Assembly (NCBI RefSeq): GCF_019279795.1
Contig: NC_056733.1
Coordinates: 1,997,461,659 to 1,997,525,658, forward strand
DNA: 64,000 nt
Source: Protopterus annectens
Lineage: Eukaryota; Chordata; Ceratodontiformes; Protopteridae
Direction: 5' to 3'
Part shown: in pieces, positions 54,435 to 64,000 of the stretch
Numbering within the stretch: position 1 is the stretch's first letter
How the letters are laid out: every line of letters starts with the position of its first letter
Position numbers and translations under genes: made by a program
The notes under the pieces: generated by a model
Seen by the model: only the letters and a program-made list of their open reading frames with translations
Database searches by the model: none
What the model was told of the DNA's origin: nothing

Positions 54435-56896
54435 ATGGCTGATAAATCCATAGCCCATTTTGGGTATAAGAGATGCCAGAAATGTGGGCACAAGATTCCT
54501 TTTACTGACGCACACTTATGTGTGTACTGTCTAAGTCCCCTCCATCTTCAAGAGATCTGCTCTATATGCCATTCTTTTAGACACAGAGCTGTAGTAGAGA
54601 AAAAAATAAATTAATCTTGAAGGGCCTTATCCCATCTGCTTTTAGTGAGGCCATATCTGGTTCTGAAAAAGGTAACAGCAAAACTGATGCGTCATCTCTT
54701 TCTTCTTCCGCTTTGTCCACTAAATCCAAAAAGAAAAGGAGTGTGTTGGTGCCGGCTTCTCCCTCAACACCATCTTCAGAAAAGTTAAAGTGTTCAGTTC
54801 CTACCATTTTTTCAGAACTGTCAGATGTAGTACCAAAGGTACTGGTTCCTACACCTTCTTTGGAACCGAACCTACTTGATAAGAAAAAATCTTCAACATC
54901 AGAGGTTTCTGGCAAGAATGATCCTGACCCATTGGCACTGCAATTATTAGTGCAGACTATTTCCTTGGCATCGAGCATTTCTGCACTGAGCAAGCTATCA
55001 GGGGAAAGTTCCATGTTGACACTACCTAGAACCTCATACTCTTCCTCATTTGTCCCCTTTCCAGATAGGCTGCCTTCATCCTTTCTGGAAAGGCCAAAAT
55101 CACCATCCATTCTGTCTCTCCATTCCATCAAAAGCCTAAGTGAAGATGATGTGGACAGACTGGTGAATAAGATACTCTGGGTGAGAGGACTGACAGATTC
55201 CACTGCAGGTCCTGCCTCCATGTGCTTAGGATTTGAAGTTTCCTTTACCCCTCTGACACTTCCTCCTCTAACTTCAGCTGAAGCTTTAGAGCCATTGGCT
55301 CTAAGTTTCCCAGAGCTGACTGTGTTGGAGGCAAAAATGTCCGTGTCTTCGGGCCTGATTCTCACTCTGAGTTCTTTGGATCAGTCGGAACCGGAGACCT
55401 CCTAGAGCCGCATCTGTTCTGTTGGCTTCAAAGGGCTACAGTTAACTGCTCTTTTTTGGAGCCTTCTCTGTGCCTTTGAGCATTGGCATGGATCAGTTTG
55501 GCTCTAGCTTCGGCCTTGGGAGGTGTTTCCTCAGAGCAGGGATTGACCACTGTTCCAAGGCAGTCTCTCGTTTCCAGGCTCCCTTCTCTCTTCAGGTGAG
55601 CCAGCTTTCAATGATATGGGGAGGTTCTTGACTGCAGCAGTTAGCCAGTCAACACCTTACACTTTGGGGCAGATACCCTTGCCTTCTTTCCACCCAGATA
55701 TTCCAACCAGTGCCTCCACTGGGTCAGCGGGTGCCAAAACTGCAGGATTCCCAGATGGAAATTCCCTCTTCTTCTGATACTTCCCTAGATCTTCCCACTG
55801 CTGAGGTTCCTCAGAAGAATAAGTGCAAGAGGAAGTACTTAGATTTCCCAGAGGAACTGATCACAGAAGACATCAACTTTGATGAAGGGGAAGGATCCCC
55901 TAGGTCACCCCCTGATGATGTCTTCTTTGGAGACATCCTGGAAATATTAAAACAGAGGGATGACTGGAAGTCCCAAAATCCCTCTCCCAAGGAGTCAGCG
56001 TACCTGCAGGCTTTTGGCACTCAACCATCTACCTCTTGGATGACTCCGCCCACTGACGAGCTCATTCAGTTGATCTCTCAGCAGGCATGGAAGACATCTA
56101 TTGCCATAGAACCTATCCCCAGGCAACCTAACAAAATTCTGTCTGCCCCTGAAGACAAACAGTTCTGAGCCAAGTGGTTAGCTGTTGATGCCATGGTCAT
56201 GGCGGCAACCACAAAAAAAGAACTGGCCAAGGAGAGTTTCTCTATCCGTCTACCTAAAAGAGAGTCTCAGGTGATGGATAGTTTTGTGAAGCAGGTCTGT
56301 GTTTCATTCACCATTGCTTTAAGGTCCTTGAATTTCGTGGCACACTTCACCAGACTTCAGAGGGACCTGGTCAAGAAGTTTTCAGATACCCTCGCAGGAA
56401 CACTTTCTGAGGGCATCCAAGAAAAAGTGGCTTCGCAGTTGGATACTCTGTAGTCTGTGTCCAATTTGTCCATGAGGCTCATCGCTCTTGCAGCCAAAGG
56501 GACCACTAAAGCAATGGGTTCAGGCATTAACATTAGGAGACACACATGGATGTGCTATGTGACTTTGCAGAACCATTTATGTTTTCATTCATCAATGCGC
56601 CCTTTGATGTATTGTTTCTCTTTGGTCCAAATGTTATAGAAACTTTATCCAGGTGTGAAAAAGATGGAAAGACCTTTCTGCTGTGGGCATCCATTTTTCC
56701 ACTCCTCAATGACTATTCTCTAGAAATCAGAGAAGCAGTGGAAAAATGTGGTTCAAAAAAGTCCCAAGGGCCTTTTCATGACACATGTGGAGGTAGTTCC
56801 CCCAGAGGCAGAGGGAGGAACTTCAATGGAAGATGCCACCCCCCACAGCAGAGGTGGCCTGCAAAATCAAGGTTTCAGAGACTCTTTCTCTGGTAA
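54435..56896 (+). pseudogene. gag: DIRS-G gag, frameshifted
   Basis: ATG at 54,435 opens MADKSIAHFGYKRCQKCGHKIPF with CVYCLS and CSICHSF, the common zinc-like head; stop at 54,612. A 262-codon open frame (54,617-55,405) encodes the Ser/Pro-rich middle. From 55,710, VFFGDILEILKQ and QPSTSWMTPPTDEL match DIRS-A, followed by DSFVKQVCVSFTIALRSLNF and a HTWM motif. Two stops lie between 56,166 and 56,456. Confidence 0.8.
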
Positions 56897-56954
56897 ACCG
56901 TACCAGTGCTCTTGAAAGGAGGCCTGATTATCTTCCTCTGGAGGCAATCACGGA

Positions 56955-59900
56955 ATGCTTATCATTGCACCAAAATGCCTGGTGACAACATCAGATGGTT
57001 GGGTGCAGAGGATTATATCTAGAGGTTATACAGTTCCCTTTTTTCTTGCTCTTTCTATATGTAAGAAAATCACTGATGTTTTACCCAGCCAAAAGAGGGA
57101 ACAAGCAGTTGTAGAAATCCAGAAACTGCTAGAAAGAAAAGTCATCCAAGAAGTCCCACCAAACCAGAGTGTGTCCAGGATTTACTCAAGATTCTTTTTA
57201 GAGCCAAAGAAGATAGAGGATTGGAGACCAATTTTGGATCTAAGTGTACCGAACAAATCAGTTCACCAAACCAAATTCCAGATGGTCATAGTACAGTTCA
57301 TTCTTCTTTTTTTGGAAAAAGATGATTGTATGTGCTCAGTAGATCTTCAGGAAGCGTATTACCATATAAAGATGGATAAATGATCCAGAAGATTCCTCCA
57401 CTTTCAGCTGGGAGCCAATTACTTTCAATTCAGAGTTCTACCCTTTGATCTCACCACAGCCCCCAGAATGTTCACCAAATGTGTGTCACTAGTAGCAGCT
57501 CACTTGAAACTGCAGGGATTCTGATTGTTTCCATGTCTAGATGATTGGGTCATTACCATTCTGACCAGGCTTCAGTTGATAGAAGTAACAGACCATGTAC
57601 TCCACATTTTCTCTTACCTGGGAATAACTGTACATTATGAAAAATTGAAGTTAGCACCAATTCAGAATTTAGAGTTCACAGGAGCCCTTCTAAATACTGA
57701 AATTGCAATAGCTTTTCTTCCATCTGTGAGATTGCAAAAAATCAGAGTTCAGGGACAGAAACTAATCAACAACAGAAAAGTAACCACTTGCCTAGTCCTT
57801 CAAGCACTGGGCCCCAAGGCTGCAGCTATAACTCTAGTTCCCTTACCAAGATATGACATGAGGATACTATAATGGTTGCTAGCGTCCAATGGTCAGTGTT
57901 ACTTCAACCTATGTCTGACCTGACTTTGATCATCAATCATTGCAAAAAGGATTTAGCTTGGTTGATGCATTCTGAAGACATTCTTCTAGGCTGTCCCTTT
58001 GTCTCATCACAACCCCAAGCCATAGTGACCATGAATGCCTCCCAGATAGGGTGGGGGTATAATCTGGACAAGACTGTCCAAGGCACTTGGTCCCCCACAG
58101 ACGCCAACTGACATATCAATATTCTGGAGCTAAGGGCAGTGCTTTTAGCATTGCAAGCCTTTCAGACTGCTCTTCCTTCAGGAACAATTGCGATTCAAAT
58201 GGACAATATGTCAGTAGTTTAGTACATCAACAAACAGGGAGGAATCAAATCCTATCCCCTTTGTCAAGAAGCTCTCAGAGTGTGGCAGTTGGCGATCTCT
58301 TCCAACTGCCTTCTGATAGCAATGCACATTCCAGGGAGTTCCAATGTGATAGCAGACAAACTATGCATATGTATTCTCCTGCCTCATGAGTGGTCTCTCA
58401 GTCCAAAAGTGACAGAAAGGATTTTCCGTCAATGGGGCCAGCAGTGCAGTGACTTGTTTGCCTCTCCCCTAAACAATAAGTGCTCCAACTACTTTCCCTG
58501 ACCCCCCCCCCTCCGGGGGAGTCACCAAGAGATGTTTTTCTCCACATTTGGCAACCCAGACTGTTGTATGCCTTTCCCCCAATTCTTCTAATCCCGAAAT
58601 TTCTACAGAAAGCAATCAGGTTGAAGAGCAAAGTAATCCTCATTGCACCTTATTGGCCTTGACAGATATGGTTCCCTTTTCTTTGGCTTATCTGATTCAA
58701 CAGCCTTGGATTCTTGACCCATCTCCAGACCTTTTATTTCATCCAGAGGGATTAATCCATCCAAACATTATAATACTCAAGCTCTCATCCAGAGGGATTA
58801 ATCCATCCAAACATTGTAATCCTCAAGCTGACAGCTTGGTATCTCCAGTTATGTTAATAGCCAGGCATCCTTTTCTCTCCTCTCTGGTATATCATATACT
58901 TTTAGCCTCTCATAAGCCAGCTACCTATAAACTCTATGCTAGTAAATGGAGGCAATTTACTTTTTGGGCTCGTGACAACAATATCAATCCCCTTTCAGTG
59001 CCCATTGATAAACTCCTACAATTTTTAGCTATACTTTTCAAGGCAAGTGCTTCCCATTCTACCGTCAAAGTTCAATTAGCTATTTCTAACTTTCATAGTG
59101 ACTTTAAAGACTCTTCCCTGGTTACTCATAAACTTTGTAAAGCCTTCTTAAAAGGAATGGTCTTGATAAAAACCACATTACAAAGATCGTACTCTACCTT
59201 GGGATCTGAACTTAGTGTTCATTTGGTTTACTATCATATTTTCGAAGTGAACTCTGTTGACTGCACTTTTGTCGAACACGGACATTCGAAAATGGTAATG
59301 TTGAACACCAAAAGCCAACCTAGAAACGGTTTTAACATGGGTCGAGATAGGTGTTCACTGTTATTGCCGAACTACAAATCTCTCCCCTATCTCAACCCAT
59401 GTTAAAACCCATTCCTAGGTTGGCTTTTGGTGTTCGACATTACCGTTTTCGAATTTCCGTGTTCGACAAAAGTGCAGTCGACGGAGTTCGCTTCGAAAAT
59501 ATGATAGTAAACTGTTCAATCTCCTTTTGAGCCATCAGCTGAATGTTAGCTAAAGTTTTTATCCTGGAAAACTATATTCTTAGTAGCAATAACTTCACTC
59601 AGAAGGATTTCAGAAATACAAGCCTTACCATGTAGACCTCCTTATATGAATTTCCACAAAGATAGAATGTCACTAAGAACCAATCCTTTCTTTTTGCCTA
59701 AGGTAGTGCCAGAGACCAATATCAGTCAGACTATTAATTTATCAGTATTTTTCCCAGTATTGCCAACAAATGTGAATACTGCTTACATTTATTAGATGTT
59801 CACAGACAATTGTGCTTCTGTTTACACAGAACTGCAAATATAAGACAATCCGACTATTTGTGTCATTTTCACCTACAAGACTTGGCCAACCAGTGAACAA

Positions 59901-60165
59901 AGTTTAGCTAGCCAGATGGCTCAAAGATTGCATTTTTTTAATCTATAATAAAAAGAAAATTCATTTGCCTAAGTCTTTAAAGGCTCATTCTACAAGATCA
60001 GTAACTACTTCAGCAGTTTTTCAATCTAGAGCTTCTATGGATGACATTTGTGCAGCAGCAACTTGGGCTACTCCTCATACCTTTATTACTCATTACAGTT
60101 TGGATTTGGTCTCCAGAGGAAGAGCGTCATTTGGTTTTATGGTGCTCAGGAATATCCTTCCTTAA
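56955..60165 (+). pseudogene. pol: DIRS-G pol (RT-RNase H-MT-tyrosine recombinase), broken
   Basis: RT: RIISRGYTVPF, RIYSRFFLEPKKIEDWRPILDLSVPN, SVDLQEAYYHIKM, TTAPRMFTKC, and CLDD at the catalytic site (Tyr changed to Cys). RNase H: TMNASQIGWGY (first Asp replaced by Asn, as in DIRS-B) and MDNMSV..YINKQGG. Methyltransferase-like: QCSDLFASPLNNK and IAPYWP (about 58,640). Recombinase: split by the MITE at 59,222-59,512; then SLRRISEIQAL, HSTRSVTTS, AAATWATPHTFITHYSLD and the VLRNILP end at 60,165. Confidence 0.85.
59222..59512. mobile_element. Palindromic foldback MITE in DIRS-G recombinase
   Basis: A 291-base insert whose two arms (from 59,226 and to 59,512, each about 125 bases) are near-perfect inverted copies starting GTTTACTATCATATTTTCGAAG. 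TGTTCA flanks both sides (59,216-59,221 and 59,513-59,518), a possible 6-bp target duplication. It is rich in TTCGA words and has no coding capacity. The superfamily is not assigned. Confidence 0.85.
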
Positions 60166-60244
60166 GTCCACCTAGGCCTAAGGTAGCTGAGGACACTGTC
60201 CCATATGTCAAGGATAAAATCCAAATTGACAACATCAGATATGA

Positions 60245-60624
60245 AGTTATGCACTCACCATAATGTTCCATCTGTGTTGTTCATTTTCATTTATCCTCAA
60301 CTTCCCACCCTCCTTCCCCCTGCCCATACGTTTTTGGTGGTTCAAATAATGGGCATATGTGACTTCTGTTATTATTATTATTATTATTTTTCCAGATTTG
60401 GACTCTATGAAAGTTTTTGGGTTTCTGTCACTCTGCTTATCTTTCTGCAAACTCGATCTGAGGTAACAGGGAAAGAAGCATTGTGGGCAAGGTTTTGGCT
60501 CAAGAGTTTTTGGCTTCAGCGAGCTGCAGTAACAGCCGAGTGACTTCTGATGCTCGGAACCAAACCCATATGTCGAGGATAAATGAAAATAGACAACACA
60601 TATGGAATGCTATAGTGAGTACAT
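60245..60624. repeat. DIRS-G internal complementary region and right terminal repeat
   Basis: 60,245-60,300 (TTATGCACTCACCATAATG onwards) pairs imperfectly with 60,574-60,623. The pairing matches the structure of DIRS-A at 14,672-15,040. Confidence 0.85.
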
Positions 60625-61077
60625 TTTATTTATTTATTTATTGCTTTATTTCATTTGTTTACCGGGTAAGTCCACTGGGCCTAAAAGAGCCCATTTTCAG
60701 TGGAGGCCCAGGGAAAAAAGCTCCAAGAAGAACATAAATACAGAAAGAATTTAACATATTGGTACAGAAGTAGAAACAGTGTTACACATAGTGATTACAC
60801 TAATATATACAGAATATATACATAAAAGCAGGAATTTAGTTGGTTTGATTACAGTAATATATACATAAAAGCAGGAATTTAGTTGGTTGCCAGATGAATT
60901 CAATCAGAGAGGTATAAACAGAGATATATTAATCAGCATTATTGTACCAGTATCAACAAGTGATGAAAAATAATAATTATGTAGAAAATATCATCAGTCA
61001 GCAGTAGCAAAAAGCATATGAGTTTAATTATCATATAAGGAGAAGGAAGAGGTTAGTTTATAGAGCAGGTACATAAC
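60625..61077. repeat. Unclassified repeat with TTTA-rich end
   Basis: Begins with TTTATTTATTTATT and TTTGTTTACCGGGTAAGTCCACTGGGC, then CAGTGGAGGCCCAGGG, a type of LINE 3' end seen in fish and amphibian genomes (from memory, not searched). It includes a 31-base direct repeat (about 60,815 and 60,857). No coding. It lies between the DIRS-G right end and the resumed L1. Confidence 0.5.
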
Positions 61078-61099
61078 ATTTTTATCTCTGTCCCTCTAT

Positions 61100-63640
61100 T
61101 CACTACTTCTAGTACAGTTGGTTTAGACTTTAATTTCCATTTCCCAGTAACTGCTTTTTTGGCAGCCACCATAATCAGACTCAGCAAGCCATTACTATGT
61201 CTAAGTAATTCCAATTCTGTATCATACCAAAAAAAAAAAAATAATTTCCCTGGTTACCCCATTTGCTCAATCAATATCTCTGCTAGAGTAGACTATAGTG
61301 AATCTTTAAAGTCTGCCAACTCATTAGACTCCCAGAAAATATGTTCCTAATTATCTCTTTCTTCCCCATCACACCTCCAACATTTGCTGTCTACCTGAGG
61401 AAAAAATCTCTAGAGTCTACTTGGGGTATAAAAATATCTATGGAAACATTTCCAAGCAAAAATCCTAAATCTTGTAGACTTTGTTGCATATTTGGGAGGC
61501 AAACATATATCCCCCATTGTTTTTTTTTTATGAATTGCTTATCCAATCTCTCTTACTAATCCTTTCTAACCTCCGATTGATTCTTATAGTTATCATGAAA
61601 TATATTTCATATGCTCTACTAATTATTTCAATGACAGCTTATGTTCTAGATTCTACTAAAACCTCTGCCATTGTGGTCTTTCATTTAGGACCCCCCCCAA
61701 TTTATTTATCTTTATCTATACTCTGATATCAATCCTTGACAGAGAAAGCAATCTTTAACCTGCATTCCAAATAAATTCTTGGCATCTTCCCATTCTCTTA
61801 CCTTTCCCTCTCTAGTTATTTGCTCCCAATATATTGGTCCCTTTGCCAGTTTTCTCCAATAAATTCCAGCCCTCCTCTTGCCTATTTTATGTATCCCTAA
61901 TTGTAGTCATCCCTCTCAACAGAATCTCTGTTCTCCATTCCAGTGTTGGCTTAGTTCTTAGAATACTTTCTGCTACTTTATGAATATAATATTCTGTGTG
62001 ATTATTGTCATTCTCCTTAAAGGTCTGCATCCAAAATCCCAGTCTCTCCTTGTTTCTTGAGCTTCCCCCCTGTTTTATCATCATCCCTTTCCACTCTGAA
62101 TTATAGTTTTCTGCTTGTGTTATGTATAGGAGCCTTAACTGTGTTGGTCTGAAATATCTTTCAAATTGGGTAATCCCAATCTGCCTTGTTCTATTGGAAG
62201 AACCAACTTATCCCACTTGACTCTTGCCATCTTCCCCCCAGATAAAATCCTTCAGCTCTTTATTAATTTGCTATCCACAACTTCTCCTCTGGTTGATAAA
62301 AATATGCCTGACCTGTGTATAAGATTAAAGGGACTAAAAACATTTTAATTGCTTGTTTCTTACTATCCATGTCCAAATAAAAGAAATTCCATTTTCTCAG
62401 TTTTTGTGTTATCCTTTGTTTAGTCTTTTTCCATATATCCTTAGCTGCCACACCAGAATCTTTTTTAATCCATACTCCTCAACACTTTTGTCATGTCTGT
62501 ATAAATATGGATATTGCTGAACTCATTCATGTGTGGGTATATATTTTACTGCTATTGCCTTTGTTTTAGCTTCATTAATTTTGCAGCCCAAAAAGATTTG
62601 AAACTGTCTCAAAATGTTCCACAACACTGTAATGCCCCTTTCTGGTTTTGTCAAGTATAAAATAATACCATCTGCAGATAGAGCCAGCTTTTGTTGACTA
62701 CCATACCAGTTTAGGGTTGCCACCTTTTCAAATGCCCAAAGTGGGACATTTTTGGTACAAACGTCAGATTTTGCAGGGCAAAACATACCCATGGCCAGTA
62801 CAAAGGCAGAACTTCACTTTTTTTCCTAAATAAAAGCTTATTCTTGTAGCATTTTAGTTGCTTATTCTGTTTCTTATCACATGTAGGTGTTTCACATACA
62901 AAATAACTGTTTTATGCAACTATTACATAAAATATAGGAAATATTTTTGTCCTAAAATCTCAGGACATTTGCCATTTTTTCAAATTTTTTGCAGGACACA
63001 ACTGCCCAAAGTGGGACTGTCCCTCGCAGAGTGGGACAGGTGGTAATCCTATACCAGTTATATCCTTAAACGTCTGAGTCCCTTATTTTCTTTGCCAGTG
63101 GATCTAAATATAATGCAAATAACAAAGGGGAAAGCGGACACCACTGCCTGGTTCCTCTGCTCAAGCAGAAGCTATCAGAGAGGACCCCACCCACTTTAAT
63201 TATTGCTTCCAAACCCTTACATATCCTCCTAATCAGTCTTATAATCTAATCAGGGAATGCAAATGTTTATGTTGCCATGCTCATAAAGTCCCAGCTTACT
63301 CTGTCAAATGCTTTTTCTGCATCAAGACCCACCAACAACAGGGGTATTTGCTTACATTCTGCTTCCCTTTGAATCATTACTGTTCTGTTAATGTTGTCAA
63401 ATGTTTGCCTCCCCTCCACAAAGCCACATTGATCTATATCTATCAATTTTGGCACCACATTTGCCATTCTTTTAGCCATTATCAACATAAACACTTTGTA
63501 ATCATAGTTTAATATTGAAATGGGCCTGTATGAAGCTGGATCTGATGGATCTTTACCCTCTTTAGGTTTTACAGCTACCACTGCTTTCTTCCAGGATGGT
63601 GGTACTGCTCCTCCTCTTAAAATACTGTTAAACAAAATCT
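61100..63640 (-). pseudogene. L1/Tx1-like ORF2, decayed
   Basis: RT: LRGGAVPPSWKKAVVAVKPKEGKDPSDPASYRPISILNYDYKVFMLIMAKRMANVVPKLIDIDQCGFVEGRQTFDNINR and LLLVGLDAEKAFDRVSWDFM (63,635-63,267), typical of the L1 clade. Then LSADGIILYLTKPERGI where FADD.. is expected. Near the C-terminus a Cys/His motif (CWRC..HIFWES). The upstream endonuclease is outside the window. Many stops. Confidence 0.85.
62712..63051. mobile_element. hAT-type MITE with 8-bp target duplication
   Basis: TACCAGTT occurs directly on both sides (62,704-62,711 and 63,052-63,059). The ends are TAGGGTTGCCACCT and, inverted, TAGGATTACCACCT. The body contains CCCAAAGTGGGAC twice and is non-coding. An 8-bp duplication with short terminal inverted repeats is characteristic of the hAT superfamily. 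Confidence 0.85.
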
Positions 63641-64000
63641 TCCAAATCTTTATCAGTTTTTTTCCTCATAGCTTCCAAACTTCCACAGGAGTACCATCTA
63701 CTCCTGGACACTTTCCTGCAGATTGGTTATACATCAGCATTTTCATATCATCTCCTCCTATCCTGTTAGTAATTCAGCCTCATCTACCTCTAACCTTGGC
63801 ATATTTAATTCTTCCATAAACATTTCCATTTGTACCTTTTCTTGATTTCCATATTTCTCTGCATTATGCAGACTTTCATAGAATTTCCAAAATATTTCTA
63901 ATACCTCTACAGGATCTATTGTTACCTTTCTTGTTATAGGCTCCCTCAGCTTGGGGGCAGCACTTTCTACTTTCTATTGTCTGAATTGTTGTGTTAAAAG

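Larger units (their letters stand above)
53951..60624 (+). mobile_element. DIRS-G: DIRS retrotransposon with both ends, decayed
   Basis: Inverted terminal repeats at 53,951-54,110 and 60,447-60,598 (shared words GGTTCCGAGCATCAGAA, CCCACAATGC, TTTCCCTGTTACCTCAGATC). The internal region 60,245-60,300 pairs with 60,574-60,623. gag and pol lie between. A palindromic MITE interrupts the recombinase. It belongs to the same subfamily as DIRS-A and lies in an L1. Confidence 0.9.
61078..64000 (-). mobile_element. L1/Tx1-like LINE, ORF2-bearing part right of DIRS-G
   Basis: Continues the L1 broken at 53,950 and runs to the window edge. Order on the minus strand is RT (63,635 downward), palm region (62,792), connection and C-terminal domain with CWRCDGEERDN..EHIFWES (about 61,330-61,400). 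A hAT-type MITE interrupts it at 62,712-63,051. The 5' end lies outside the window. Confidence 0.85.

Noticed and set aside
54577..55365. 262-codon minus-strand open frame
   Set aside because: It is antisense to the low-complexity middle of DIRS-G gag, whose plus-strand frame is supported by its order with neighbouring gag blocks.
60360..60390. TTA trinucleotide run as a separate element boundary
   Set aside because: It lies between the internal complementary region and right repeat of DIRS-G and is a small simple repeat within the element.

Overview
The window looks like intergenic DNA from a repeat-rich vertebrate genome, and I found no host gene in it. The mix of DIRS tyrosine-recombinase retrotransposons, Penelope-like elements (PLEs), CR1/L2-, L1/Tx1- and R4/Dong-type LINEs, a tRNA-headed SINE and short DNA-transposon derivatives is typical of amphibians, lobe-finned fishes and some ray-finned fishes. 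I cannot name the species. Nearly every long reading frame is a decayed transposon gene; no element is intact.

Layout. 1-8.8 kb: TG/CA- and TA-rich DNA with tRNA-like (Pol III promoter-like) relics and four diverged copies of a roughly 0.8-1.1 kb unit (4.9-8.6 kb). 9.5-15.0 kb: DIRS-A. 15.0-53.4 kb: one minus-strand L1-like LINE split into two pieces (15,043-18,204 and 52,341-53,375) by about 34 kb of later insertions. A SINE with a perfect 20-bp target duplication sits in its 3' UTR. DIRS-C (18,205-27,432) contains the best-preserved element, DIRS-B (18,890-24,446). DIRS-D (27,433-52,340) contains a small PLE (27,978-29,351) and a large PLE (31,819-50,058). The large PLE has itself been hit by a foldback PLE relative, a CR1-like LINE, DIRS-E and an R4/Dong LINE. 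53.4-64 kb: more L1, split by DIRS-G (which carries a palindromic MITE), an unclassified repeat and a hAT-type MITE.

The nesting can be read from the sequence. Target duplications (15 bp for the three PLE insertions, 20 bp for the SINE, 8 bp for the hAT MITE), DIRS inverted terminal repeats with their internal complementary regions, and reading frames of host elements that resume on the far side of each insertion all agree. The most interesting signals are hammerhead-ribozyme-like motifs in the PLE repeats with a compensated stem, DIRS insertions whose left flank resembles the element's own end, and a relative chronology that is up to four layers deep.
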